Counted from the stretch's first letter, positions 13,629 to 20,699 are shown. The stretch: DNA of 34,084 nucleotides from an uncultured Pseudomonadota bacterium (GCA_903844155.1 CAIMSU010000119.1:1-34084); one strand, 5' to 3'. The notes: generated from the letters alone by a model not told the origin. Numbers and translations: made by a program.

Positions 13629-14653
13629 GCGGCGGATCGCTCGCTGGTATGCGGGTCATCGACCTTTCGCGCCTGCTGCCGGGGCCGTTCGCGACGCTCT
13701 GCCTGCAAGGGCTCGGGGCGACGGTCGTGAAGGTCGAGGACCCGAACGGCGGCGACTACTTGAGGGCGTTGCCACCCCTGATTCCGCAGCTGGGCGGGGC
13801 CGAGGGGGCGACCGTCAACGCCTGGTTCGCGGCGCTGAACCGGGGAAAGCGGAGCGTGGCGCTCGACCTGAAGACCGGGGAGGGGCGCGACGGGGTCCAC
13901 CGGTTGTTGGCCGGGGCGGACGTGCTGGTCGAGAGTTTTCGGCCCGGCGTGCTCGCCCGGCTGGGGTTGGATCCGGCTGAGCTGCGTGAGAGGTACCCGC
14001 AGCTCGTCATCGCCAGCCTGACGGGCTGGGGCCAGACCGGGCCGATGGCGTTGCTGCCCGGGCACGACCTCGGCTTCCTGGCGTTGGCCGGGCTGCTCTA
14101 TCGAAACCCAGGCGTTCCACCGATCCAGTGGGGCGATCTGGCCGCGGGCGGGCTCTGCGCCGCGCTCCGGATCGTGGCGGCGCTGCTCGGGCGGGAGCGC
14201 GATGCTGGCGGGGGAGGGGCGTGGCTGGACATCGCCATGCTCGACAACTTGATCGGGTTGCAGCAGACGATCTTCGCGAACATCGCGGCGGGCGCCGAGC
14301 CCGACGAGGTGTTGACGGGCGGTGTCCCTGTCTACGGCACCTACGCCGTCGCGGATGGACACGTGACAGTAGCGGCGCTCGAACCGAACTTTCTCGCAGC
14401 CTTTGCGGCCCAGGCGCCGGGGATGGACGCCGAGTCGATCGCCCGCTGGCTCGGGCCCGCCACCCGTGCACACTGGGCCGAGCGGCTCGCTGGCGCCTGC
14501 GTGGTCCCCGTGCTGAGCCCCGCGGAGGTGCTCGTGCATCCCCAGGTGCTCGCCCGCGATTTGTTCGTCGATGGGCTCCCGCATCCGCCGACAGGGCCGG
14601 TGGCGGGGCCGGTCCCGGCGCTCGGCGAGCACACGCGCGAGGAACTGGGGTGA
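13625..14653 (+). CDS. Class III CoA-transferase (CaiB/BaiF) / alpha-methylacyl-CoA racemase-like
   Basis: The 342-residue protein has the family N-terminus GMRVIDLSRLLPGPFATLCLQ, then GATVVKVEDPNGGD, NRGKRSVALDLK and the active-site region GHDLGFLALAG with catalytic Asp148. These define the formyl-CoA transferase/racemase fold, in which Asp forms a CoA anhydride in transferases or acts as the acid/base in racemases. Its length is closer to alpha-methylacyl-CoA racemase than to the roughly 400-residue transferases. GTG 13625 overlaps the upstream TGA; ATG 13649 is an alternative that would begin exactly at MRVIDLS. It probably takes part in branched-chain or fatty acid metabolism and lies beside a synthetase-like remnant. 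Confidence 0.88.
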   Translation: MSGGSLAGMRVIDLSRLLPGPFATLCLQGLGATVVKVEDPNGGDYLRALPPLIPQLGGAEGATVNAWFAALNRGKRSVALDLKTGEGRDGVHRLLAGADVLVESFRPGVLARLGLDPAELRERYPQLVIASLTGWGQTGPMALLPGHDLGFLALAGLLYRNPGVPPIQWGDLAAGGLCAALRIVAALLGRERDAGGGGAWLDIAMLDNLIGLQQTIFANIAAGAEPDEVLTGGVPVYGTYAVADGHVTVAALEPNFLAAFAAQAPGMDAESIARWLGPATRAHWAERLAGACVVPVLSPAEVLVHPQVLARDLFVDGLPHPPTGPVAGPVPALGEHTREELG

Positions 14654-15315
14654 GCCAATCGTCCGCCGATGGGGGCGCGGTCACGGCCATTTTCGGGGGC
14701 AGCTTCAACCCGCCGCACCTCGGTCATGCGATGGTCGCCGCGTGGCTGAAGTGGACCGGTCGCGCGGACGACGTCTGGTTCGTTCCAGCCTTTGAGCACG
14801 CTTTTGGGAAGCCCCTCGCCCCCTTCGAAAACCGCCTCGCCGCCCTCCACCGCCTCACCGCCCTCCTCAATCCCCCACAACTACCACAACTGCAGAGAGA
14901 GGATCTGGTACACGCGCGGGGCGAAGGGGATGTACCAGAAATGGTCTCCGCAGTTGTGGGAGATCCCGGAGGCGAGCGGGGTTGGGCGGGGGTCAGCGCG
15001 CTCGAGCGGGATCTGGCGCGTCCGAGCTACACGATCCGAACGCTCGATGCACTGCAGGGGCAGTTTCCTGGGCGGCGCTTCCGGCTCGTAGTGGGGGCGG
15101 ACGTCTGGGCGCAGATGCCGATGTGGAAGGAGCACGAGCGGGTGAGGAAGGAATACGCTCCGATCGTGGTTGGGCGGGCGGGACATCCGGAAGTGCCGGG
15201 CGTTCCGACGTTTCCGGGCATCAGCAGCACGGCGATCCGGGAGGCCATCGGGCGTGGGGAGGATGTGAGCGGCTGGGTGCCCGCGATGGTTCTGCGGGCG
15301 TGGGAGGGGGGGTGA
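14650..15315 (+). CDS. nadD: Nicotinate-nucleotide adenylyltransferase-like protein
   Basis: This 221-residue protein has the nucleotidyltransferase motifs FGGSFNPPHLGH (His23, His26 of the HxGH site) and ISSTAIRE (191-198), plus ERDLARPSYTIRTLDAL, RLVVGADVWAQMPMW and other NadD features. NadD adenylates nicotinate mononucleotide in NAD synthesis. GTG 14650 overlaps the CoA-transferase stop (GTGA). Between TALL (residue 73) and GVSALERD (from 114) there are about 40 extra residues compared with ordinary NadD proteins. That DNA is a large imperfect hairpin (14884-14959), so the insertion looks like an element that kept the reading frame. Whether this is the cell's main NadD is unclear, because the usual nadD neighbours (obg, proA, rsfS) are absent. 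Confidence 0.85.
   Translation: MSQSSADGGAVTAIFGGSFNPPHLGHAMVAAWLKWTGRADDVWFVPAFEHAFGKPLAPFENRLAALHRLTALLNPPQLPQLQREDLVHARGEGDVPEMVSAVVGDPGGERGWAGVSALERDLARPSYTIRTLDALQGQFPGRRFRLVVGADVWAQMPMWKEHERVRKEYAPIVVGRAGHPEVPGVPTFPGISSTAIREAIGRGEDVSGWVPAMVLRAWEGG
14884..14959. repeat. 29-bp imperfect inverted repeat inserted in nadD-like gene
   Basis: The arms are 14884-14912 and 14931-14959, with an 18-base loop rich in G and C. Outer ends CCACAACTGC / GCAGTTGTGG and inner ends CTGGTACA / TGTACCAG match perfectly; by my alignment 23 of 29 positions pair. A direct repeat, ACAACTACC/ACAACTGC, begins just outside the left arm at 14877. The repeat lies wholly within the coding frame and specifies residues 79-104. 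This resembles a palindromic MITE or REP-like unit inserted in frame. I saw no second copy in the window. Confidence 0.7.
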
Positions 15316-15381
15316 GGGGGTTTGCGGTGGACGCCTCGGCTTCGACGCGGTCAGCAGCGGTCGCGCTCGCCGGAACCTGCG

Positions 15382-15954
15382 TCACTGAGGACGCGGGTTG
15401 GGGCCTCCCCGTCGCGCGGGATCCCGCAATTCCGCGATGGCGGTGGCGCAGGCCTCGCGACGTCCCGGGTCGACGACCCGACGACAAGCGGTCTCGTCGC
15501 CGCTGTCGGCCAACGCCCACTTGTAGTACTCGAGCCAGGGGCGCATGGTGCCGGCCGGGATGCCGTACTCCCGGATGAGGCGCTCGACGTGGGCGTCGTT
15601 CGCCGGGTTGATCCCGCGCGTGCCGAAGGTTCGGGAGAGGGCGGTCACGAACAGGTGCCGCGCGCAGTCCTGACTGTACTCGCCGGCGTTTGCGCACAGG
15701 GTTTCGTCACCGGCGCGTTCGGCGGCGAGAAACCAACACTCGTCGATGGCGTGCTGGTTCTGCAGCTGGGGGCAGGTCTGGGGACTGGACCGGCTCGCGA
15801 GCGCCAGCCAACAGTCCTCGTTGAACGCCGCGTCTGAAATCCGCGCGCAGTCCCCGGTGCGGAGTCCGGCAAGGTACCGCGCGCGCTCCTCGGCGGGCGC
15901 GGCGAAAGGCGTGGTGCATGCGGCGGCGAGCGCTGTAGCCCCGAGAATGCCCAA
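15382..15954 (-). CDS. Cys-rich predicted lipoprotein, unknown function
   Basis: The mature part carries spaced Cys pairs in repeated helical units, GDCARI..NEDCWLALA, QTCPQLQ..IDECWFLAAER, TLCANAG..SQDCARHLF, and a last pair near ETACRRV..REACATAI. Each unit is about 35 residues and probably stapled by disulphides. TTG 15954 gives a short signal and lipobox, MGILGATALAAAC (Cys13). The frame stays open further upstream to 16149, but that extension is Arg/Pro-rich and unlike a signal. A TACCTT-GC hexamer (16075-16070 on this strand) could be the promoter, leaving a leader of about 110 bases. The gene converges on nadD with a 66-base gap. Similar Cys-repeat lipoproteins occur in myxobacteria without known function. 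Confidence 0.68.
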   Translation of the reverse strand: MGILGATALAAACTTPFAAPAEERARYLAGLRTGDCARISDAAFNEDCWLALASRSSPQTCPQLQNQHAIDECWFLAAERAGDETLCANAGEYSQDCARHLFVTALSRTFGTRGINPANDAHVERLIREYGIPAGTMRPWLEYYKWALADSGDETACRRVVDPGRREACATAIAELRDPARRGGPNPRPQ

Positions 15955-16069
15955 TCCACGCGCGACGACCGGAAGGGCGAGGGCACGACGGCTCCCCGAA
16001 CCGGCGCGGGCGGGGAGCTGGGAGGGGTGCGTGATTTTGGCGCTCAGCGAAGCAGCCTGACAGCCGAGC

Positions 16070-16075
16070 AAGGTA
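16070..16075 (-). promoter_or_regulatory. Candidate -10 hexamer TACCTT
   Basis: On the minus strand the sequence reads GCTACCTTGC, nearly the same as GCTACATTGC at 2777-2785. It would drive the Cys-rich lipoprotein gene. It lies in the 256-base gap (15955-16210) in which I see no other gene. Confidence 0.3.
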
Positions 16076-16169
16076 GCTCGCACGCGCGTGACCGGCGTGG
16101 GCCTGGCGCGGCGTCCCGCGGGCGATCGGGATCGGCGCCGGGCCGCCATAGCCGCCCAAAGGATGCCGT

Positions 16170-16187
16170 AGACCCCGCGCAGGGTCT
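16170..16187 (-). terminator. Possible terminator hairpin after E1-alpha gene
   Basis: AGACCC (16170-16175) pairs with GGGTCT (16182-16187) around a six-base loop, 23 bases past the E1-alpha stop. A T-run is missing on the minus strand; on the plus strand the stem is followed by TTC. It is therefore only a weak intrinsic-terminator candidate, and it may instead shield the 3' end of the mRNA. Confidence 0.3.
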
Positions 16188-16210
16188 TTCACCGGCTGCC
16201 AACGCCGCGT

Positions 16211-17200
16211 TCAGGGCGCGTACGTGTACTCGTACAGCCGCGCGGGGTCGGGCTCGGGGGAGGTCTCGGCAAACTGGTAGGCATCTTCGGCCTCGACCTC
16301 GACGCTCGCCTGCAGCGCGGCGATCTCGGCGTCGTCGGCGCCAAACTCCCGAAGTCGGCGCTCGGTGATGAGCAGCGGGTCGGACTGCTTCTTCGCTTCC
16401 AGCTCGCCTTCGGGCCGGTACTTCGCGGGGTCGGACATCGAGTGGCCGCGGAACCGGTAGGTGATGGCCTCGAGGATCACGGGGCCGTTCCCGCTGCGCG
16501 CGTGCTCGACTGCGGCCCCGACGCGCTCGCGGACGTGCTCGACGTCAAACCCCTCGAATTGCTCGCGGACCATGCCGACGCCGAGGCCGCGCAGGCTCAT
16601 GTCGATGAGGGAGGAGGCGCGGTCCACGCTCGTTCCCATCGCGTAGTAGTTGTTTTCGCACAGGAACACGACGGGCAGCTTGTAGAGCTGTGCCAGGCAC
16701 AACGCCTCAAAGAACGCGCCCTGGTTCGCGGCGCCGTCGCCAAAAAAGCACACGGCGACGCCGCCGGTCTTGCGCTGCTTGAGCGCCCAGGCAACGCCGA
16801 CGGCCAGCGGCACGTGCGCGCCGACGATGCCATAGCCCCCCATGAAGTTCACTTTTGCGTCGAACAGGTGCATCGACCCGCCGAGGCCCTCCGTGCAGCC
16901 CGTCGCCTTTCCGAACAGCTCCGCCATGACCGCGCGCGCGCTCACGCCCTTCGCCAGCGCCTGCCCGTGCTCGCGGTACGCCGTGACCCAGTGATCCTGC
17001 GGCTGGCACGCCGCCGCAGCGCCGACGGCCACCGACTCCTGCCCGATGTACAGGTGGCAGAAGCCGAGGATCTTCCGCTGGGTGTAGGCCTTCGCCGCCA
17101 GCTCCTCCACGCGCCGGATCAGGAGCATCTCGCGGTAGAGGTGGGTGAGCTGCTCGCGCGTACACGGTGAGAGCGGGTTCGGGAGGCTGTCGTTGGCCAT
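16211..17200 (-). CDS. pdhA: Pyruvate/2-oxoacid dehydrogenase E1 component, alpha subunit
   Basis: The 329-residue protein has the thiamine diphosphate site GDGAANQGAFFEALCLA ending in CENN (Gly154-Asp155-Gly156, with Asn183/184 about 28 residues later). It also has the substrate-binding YIGQESVAVG, TAYREHGQALAKG and the loop YRFRGHSMSDPAKYR (248-262). It should decarboxylate a 2-oxoacid, most likely pyruvate, as the alpha chain of an alpha2beta2 E1. ATG 17200 follows GGAG at a good distance; GTG 17215 is an alternative. The beta chain and E2/E3 genes are not next to it, which is unusual for heterotetrameric E1 enzymes. It is 23 bases downstream of apaG on the same strand. Confidence 0.93.
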   Translation of the reverse strand: MANDSLPNPLSPCTREQLTHLYREMLLIRRVEELAAKAYTQRKILGFCHLYIGQESVAVGAAAACQPQDHWVTAYREHGQALAKGVSARAVMAELFGKATGCTEGLGGSMHLFDAKVNFMGGYGIVGAHVPLAVGVAWALKQRKTGGVAVCFFGDGAANQGAFFEALCLAQLYKLPVVFLCENNYYAMGTSVDRASSLIDMSLRGLGVGMVREQFEGFDVEHVRERVGAAVEHARSGNGPVILEAITYRFRGHSMSDPAKYRPEGELEAKKQSDPLLITERRLREFGADDAEIAALQASVEVEAEDAYQFAETSPEPDPARLYEYTYAP

Positions 17201-17223
17201 GGGCGTCGTCTCCACGGGTGCGC

Positions 17224-17607
17224 CTAGTTCAGGGCGTAGGGTTCGACCAGGGTGAACGGGGCGATCTCGGCGTCAAAGCGCTCGCCACGCGCGGTCACCA
17301 TCTGGTAGGTACCGTGCATCGTGCCCATCGGCGTCGAGAGCGGGCATCCGCTCCGGTAGCTGTATTTTCCGCCGGGCTCGAGGACCGGCTGCTCGCCGAC
17401 GACGCCGGGCCCGCGTACTTCTTCGACCCGTCCGGACGCATCCGTGATCGTCCAGTGGCGGCTGATGAGCTGCACGCGTTCGGGGCCTTCATTCTGGATC
17501 GTCACGTCGTACGCGAACATCCACTGCCCGTTCCTGGGGTCGGAGCGGCTGGGGAGGAACTCGGGGGCGACGTCGACGCGGACGCCGCGGGTGGTAGCGG
17601 TGGACAA
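17224..17607 (-). CDS. apaG: ApaG-domain protein
   Basis: The 127-residue product matches ApaG along its length: TRGVRVDVAPEFLPSRSDP, VQLISRHWTITDA, GRVEEVRGPGVVGEQPVLEPG, YRSGCPLSTPMGTMHGTY and PFTLVEPYALN. ApaG is a small fibronectin-type-III-like beta sandwich, linked genetically to Co2+/Mg2+ phenotypes and Ap4A metabolism in enterobacteria; its molecular role is unsettled. I chose TTG 17607 because AGAGG lies six bases upstream and the N-terminus LSTATTRG matches the family. ATG 17634 would add nine residues but overlaps the TGATAC promoter-like sequence. The stop lies 23 bases from the E1-alpha start. Divergent gene 17669 shares its promoter region. Confidence 0.93.
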   Translation of the reverse strand: MSTATTRGVRVDVAPEFLPSRSDPRNGQWMFAYDVTIQNEGPERVQLISRHWTITDASGRVEEVRGPGVVGEQPVLEPGGKYSYRSGCPLSTPMGTMHGTYQMVTARGERFDAEIAPFTLVEPYALN

Positions 17608-17627
17608 GGAGGACCTCTGCGGCGCGG

Positions 17628-17658
17628 GTATCATGAAACGGCGTCGGATTCTTGATAC
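17628..17658. promoter_or_regulatory. Back-to-back divergent promoter with GTATCA-N19-TGATAC symmetry
   Basis: GTATCA (17628-17633) and TGATAC (17653-17658) are reverse complements 19 bases apart, between divergent genes. Read outward, each gives an extended -10-like TG-A-TAC: TACAGC ends seven bases before ATG 17669 on the plus strand, and TACCCG lies 16 bases before TTG 17607 on the minus strand. The same symmetry and spacing occur at 4246-4276 between convergent genes. Confidence 0.45.
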
Positions 17659-17668
17659 AGCGGCGGGG

Positions 17669-18046
17669 ATGTCCGACCCCGTCGACCCGCACCCCGAGCC
17701 CGATGCCGAGCCAGTCGACCGGGACCCCCGCGAGGATTTTCCGGGCGCCGGTCGCTTTCGCAAGCTGGGGCGCAAGCTGATGGGGCAGGAGCGGGTGAGC
17801 GCCCGCGAGGTGGTCGGCGCGGTGATGGAGGGGGGCGACAAGGCGAAGACGGAGATTGTCCGCGTAGTAGCTCGTGAAGTTCGGGCCTACCTGGAGGAGT
17901 TGGGCCTGCGGGAGGTGATGACGGACTACTCACTTGAAGTGCGGGCGAGCTTCAACCTGCGGAAGTTGACGCCGGCGGAGCACGAGGGGGATGCGCGGGC
18001 CGAGCCCCGAATCGAGCCACGGCGCCCGTCGGAGCCGCCCCGGTGA
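17669..18046 (+). CDS. Conserved-looking hypothetical protein, helical
   Basis: This 125-residue protein starts with an acidic, Pro/Asp-rich disordered stretch (SDPVDPHPEPDAEPVDRDP). A basic helix, GRFRKLGRKLMGQERV, follows. The core, about residues 45-95, is VSAREVVGAVMEGGDKAKTE (in part), then IVRVVAREVRAYLEELGL. A strand-like SLEVRASFNLRKL and a disordered Pro-rich C-terminus follow. The amphipathic core and membrane-friendly helices recall small accessory proteins that bind membranes or lipid granules, but I cannot place it in a family. The stop overlaps the start of the cation-efflux gene (GTGA), so the two are co-translated. Its promoter is probably the TGATAC element shared with apaG. 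Confidence 0.75.
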   Translation: MSDPVDPHPEPDAEPVDRDPREDFPGAGRFRKLGRKLMGQERVSAREVVGAVMEGGDKAKTEIVRVVAREVRAYLEELGLREVMTDYSLEVRASFNLRKLTPAEHEGDARAEPRIEPRRPSEPPR

Positions 18047-18978
18047 GCGGCAATTCGAACGGGCAGATCCTCCAATCCCTCGCCGGCAACGTCTTCATCG
18101 CCGGCATCAAGGGAGTGGCGGCCGTCTACACAGGCTCCGGCGCGATGGCCGCGGAGACCGTGCACAGCTTTGCGGACTGCGGCAACCAGATCCTCCTGCT
18201 CCTGGGCGTGAAGCAGACCCAGCGGCCCGCCGACGACCTGCACCCCATGGGCTATGGTCGCGCGCTGTACTTCTGGTCATTCATGGTCGCGATGCTGCTC
18301 TTTTCGGGCGGCGGGGTGTTCTCGGTGTACGAGGGCGCGCACAAGATCGCGCACCCGGAGCCGCTCGAATTACCGGCGGTGGGGCTTGGGATCCTGGCGC
18401 TCTCGCTGCTGATCGAGGGCGGCTCCTGCTACTCCAACGTCCGCGAGATGAACCAGCGCCGGGGCCCGAAGTCCTTCGTCAAGTACCTCCGTGACACCAA
18501 GGATTCTGACCTGATCGTCGTCTTTGGCGAGAATGCGGCGGCTTCGCTGGGGCTCGTGCTCGCTGGCGCCGCGCTGGCGACGGCCACCGTGACCGGCGAT
18601 CCGCGCTGGGACGGCGTCGGCAGCATCGCCATCGGCGGCGTGCTCGTTGGCGTGGCGGTCTTTCTCGCGCGCGAGGTGCAGTCGCTGCTGGTCGGCGAGG
18701 CGGCGGACGAGGGGATTCGCGACGTCGTGACGACGGCAGCGAAGGACCACCCGCACATCCTCGAGATCCTCTCGCTGATCACGATCCAGCAGGGGCCGAA
18801 CGAGGTGATGGTCGCGGTGAAGGTGCACATCACGCCAACGTTGACGGTGGACGCGTGCTGCGTGGTCATCAACGAGTTCGAAGCGACCGTTCGCGCGCAG
18901 TGCCCCGAAGTCGAGTGGCTTTTTGTAGAGCCCGACCTTCCAGGCGAAGGGCACCGGGGCGCGCTGAAGCGGATCTAG
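18043..18978 (+). CDS. Cation diffusion facilitator family transporter
   Basis: The 311-residue protein has about six hydrophobic helices and the CDF signature HSFADCGNQILLLLG (His41, Asp45) in the second helix. The later helix carries ENAAASLGLVLAG in place of the usual HxxxD, as in the ZnT9-like branch. A cytoplasmic C-terminal domain (about 225-300) contains VKVHITPTLTV and ends with WLFVEPD. CDF proteins exchange Zn2+, Fe2+, Mn2+ or Co2+ for protons; the altered second metal pair leaves the ion uncertain. GTG 18043 overlaps the upstream stop. The stop TAG shares the palindrome CTAG with the convergent gene's stop. It may be functionally linked to the small protein encoded before it. Confidence 0.9.
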   Translation: MSGNSNGQILQSLAGNVFIAGIKGVAAVYTGSGAMAAETVHSFADCGNQILLLLGVKQTQRPADDLHPMGYGRALYFWSFMVAMLLFSGGGVFSVYEGAHKIAHPEPLELPAVGLGILALSLLIEGGSCYSNVREMNQRRGPKSFVKYLRDTKDSDLIVVFGENAAASLGLVLAGAALATATVTGDPRWDGVGSIAIGGVLVGVAVFLAREVQSLLVGEAADEGIRDVVTTAAKDHPHILEILSLITIQQGPNEVMVAVKVHITPTLTVDACCVVINEFEATVRAQCPEVEWLFVEPDLPGEGHRGALKRI

Positions 18979-19487
18979 GAGGGCGCGTCCGCCAGATAGC
19001 AGCCGGTGACGAGCGCCCGCGCGATCAGGACAACCGGCGCCAACTGCCCGCCGCCAAGGCGGGGAAGCTGGATGACGTCGGCGTCGCTGACGGCGAAGAA
19101 CAGCGACCCCTCGGCCGCCAGCCGGGAGAGGAGGGCGATGGGGTCGAGCCGGGCGGACAGGTGCATGTGGCCGAGGACCTCGGTGCCCGGCACCGTCACG
19201 AAGACCGGGAACGCCAGTTTGCGTTGGAGATAGGTGCGTCGCTTGTCGGGCGCCTCGTGCCGGTCCTCCAGCGAGGCGATGAGCGTGACGGCGGACTTGG
19301 GGACGACGATGCGCGGCAACATCGTGAGCGCCTGGGTCAGGTCCGGCTCGGCGTGGACGTGGGCGTCCGTGAGCGAAAAGAACTCGCTGGACCGGTCATT
19401 CGCGACCTCGTTCAGGCGCCGGTTGTCCGTGTGGAGGAGTCCGACGATCCAGTGGGTGCCCGCGAAGATCGCGACGCGCGTGGCCAT
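18975..19487 (-). CDS. Conserved-looking hypothetical protein
   Basis: This 170-residue protein starts at ATG 19487 behind GGAGG six bases upstream. It contains VAIFAGTHWIVGLLHTDNRRLNEVAND, then FFSLTDAHVH and later VPKSAVTLIASLED. A second half has TYLQRKLAFPVFVTVPGTEVLGHMHLSARLDPIALLSRL (given in part) and FFAVSDADVIQLP. The pattern of strands ('v.g..h....rl.d.ln....f..l.da.v') repeats in the two halves, suggesting a duplicated small beta-barrel, similar to uncharacterised DUF6812-type proteins that I recall only loosely. There is no signal peptide. It is the last gene of the minus-strand group and overlaps the CDF gene by four bases at the stop codons. Confidence 0.75.
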   Translation of the reverse strand: MATRVAIFAGTHWIVGLLHTDNRRLNEVANDRSSEFFSLTDAHVHAEPDLTQALTMLPRIVVPKSAVTLIASLEDRHEAPDKRRTYLQRKLAFPVFVTVPGTEVLGHMHLSARLDPIALLSRLAAEGSLFFAVSDADVIQLPRLGGGQLAPVVLIARALVTGCYLADAPS

Positions 19488-19526
19488 TTGAGGCCTCCTC
19501 CTGTGAAATCTCCCCCGATCCGGCGG

Positions 19527-19664
19527 TCACGTCAAGGGGCGATCGTCGGCGGTGCCCATCGGGGTGCGGTCCGTGGTCGTCAGCTCAACGAGGCGCGTCG
19601 TATCAATGCTCTGGGCGCGCGCGAAGGCGACCGCCGACGCGCACGAGAGCGTTACCGCGAGGAT
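19527..19664 (-). other. Possible signal-peptide mini-ORF without a standard start codon
   Basis: Between the redoxin and hypothetical genes the minus strand holds an open frame that reads like a secreted peptide. ILAVTLSCASAVAFARA forms a hydrophobic signal with an Ala-X-Ala cleavage site before QSIDTT, followed by a polar tail ending DDRPLT and TGA at 19529-19527. In this frame there is no ATG or GTG between the upstream TGA (19691-19689) and the hydrophobic segment. An ATC at 19664, seven bases after AGG, would be the only nearby start-like codon. It may be a decayed gene, a rare AUC start or chance. Confidence 0.25.
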
Positions 19665-19671
19665 GACCGGC

Positions 19672-20562
19672 CTACGGCTGGTACTCGTTCATCACTTTCT
19701 TGAAGACCTTGGTGTAGTCGCCGTTGTCGACCTCGCCATTGAAGTCCGGATCGATCAGGTTGACGCACGGGAACCCGGTGACGCTCATGTACGTCTCCAT
19801 GGTCTGGTCCGTGTTGGCCAGTACGGCGATCTGGTCGTTGGGGAAGTCGCCCGCCCACTTCGTCACGTCGTTCTCGGCCGGCGCGTTGCCCGACTTGTCC
19901 TCCGTGAGCACGGTCACCCAGTAGACATCGCCGTTCTGAACGAGCTGGGGGATGACGCTGTACCAGCTCTTGCCGCCCATGCTGGCCTCCCAGGTGTAGC
20001 CCTCCGCGGTCTCCTTATCGACCTCGCTCATGTCGCCGGACAGCCACGCCGCCATCTCGCGACACCAGCCGCACCATACCGTCGACACGTCCAGGATCAA
20101 TGGCTTGCCCTGGTTGGCAAAGTCGTAGATGTCGACCGTCTCGCCGAACTGGTCGACGAACTTGAAGTCCGCCAGCGGGCTGCCGTTGGCGAACGCGGTC
20201 CCCGTGCCGGGGTCCGTCATGCTGCCCTTGTCGGCGTTGTAGGGCCAGCCGCCCATGTAGATCATGCTCGACGGGTCCGTGGGGTCGGAGCCGGCCGTCA
20301 CCTCGTCGCCGTCCGTGTAGCCGTCGCCGTCCGTGTCCGTGAGGGTGCCGTCCGTGCCGAGATCGTACTCCTGCTTGTCCGTCAGCCCGTCGCCGTCGGT
20401 GTCGGGCAGGGTGGGGTCGGTGCCGAACGTGGCCTCCTGCTGGTCGGTCAGGCCGTCGCCATCCGTGTCCTTGCTGGCGGCCTTGTTGCCGCCGCCGCCG
20501 GGGGCGCAGGCGATGACCGTGAGCGGGAGGAAGAGCATCATGGCGGGGGCGAAGGAGCGCAT
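19672..20562 (-). CDS. Lipoprotein with calcium repeats and thioredoxin-like domain
   Basis: The 296-residue protein starts at ATG 20562 after GAGG. It has the lipobox TVIAC (Cys19), three TSP3/EF-hand-like repeats DTDGDGLTD or DTDGDGYTD (about residues 32-96), and then a redoxin domain. The domain includes GKPLILDVSTVWCGWCREM with Cys164 and Cys167 as a CxxC pair, and ends with VTGFPCVNLIDPDFNGEVDNGDYTKVF. The fold is that of TlpA/AhpC-like periplasmic thiol-disulphide proteins. The repeats probably bind Ca2+ and form a stiff spacer from the membrane. It may reduce or oxidise envelope proteins, perhaps the many Cys-containing lipoproteins of this organism. It is divergent from the CotH gene. 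Confidence 0.88.
   Translation of the reverse strand: MRSFAPAMMLFLPLTVIACAPGGGGNKAASKDTDGDGLTDQQEATFGTDPTLPDTDGDGLTDKQEYDLGTDGTLTDTDGDGYTDGDEVTAGSDPTDPSSMIYMGGWPYNADKGSMTDPGTGTAFANGSPLADFKFVDQFGETVDIYDFANQGKPLILDVSTVWCGWCREMAAWLSGDMSEVDKETAEGYTWEASMGGKSWYSVIPQLVQNGDVYWVTVLTEDKSGNAPAENDVTKWAGDFPNDQIAVLANTDQTMETYMSVTGFPCVNLIDPDFNGEVDNGDYTKVFKKVMNEYQP
20275..20472 (-). repeat. Tandem TSP3-type calcium-repeat coding segment
   Basis: Within the redoxin lipoprotein gene, three units of about 66 bases each encode DTDGDG(L/Y)TD followed by a Gly-Thr-Asp turn. The DNA similarity is highest at the GTCGCCGTCCGTGT cores as read on the plus strand. The Asp residues at positions 1, 3 and 5 of each loop are kept in all three units. 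Repeat number could vary between strains by slippage. Confidence 0.7.
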
Positions 20563-20693
20563 CTGGACCTCGAGGGCGGGAAGGTGGAAATCGACCGGCG
20601 GATTGTGACACAGTTTGTCGCGTGACGCCACGATCCGCGCGGGCAGAGTCGCGCGGACGTGTCAGAAGTGCGTCAACGCCGGCAAGCGCGGTG

Positions 20694-20699
20694 TATGAT
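20694..20699 (+). promoter_or_regulatory. Candidate -10 hexamer TATGAT before the CotH gene
   Basis: TATGAT is the closest match to TATAAT in the window and ends six bases before ATG 20706. Transcription would start on or next to the A of the ATG. No Shine-Dalgarno site fits in the remaining space, which supports a leaderless transcript. Confidence 0.55.

Noticed and set aside
14884-14959. CRISPR or integron attC site
   Set aside because: There is only one palindrome, no repeated unit array, no spacer series and no integrase nearby.
15322-15837. Plus-strand frame opposite the Cys-rich lipoprotein
   Set aside because: No motif, and the minus strand shows regular Cys repeats and a lipobox.
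19552-20625. 357-codon plus-strand frame opposite the redoxin lipoprotein
   Set aside because: Its repeats are the reverse complement of TSP3 codons; the minus strand has the lipobox and CxxC site.
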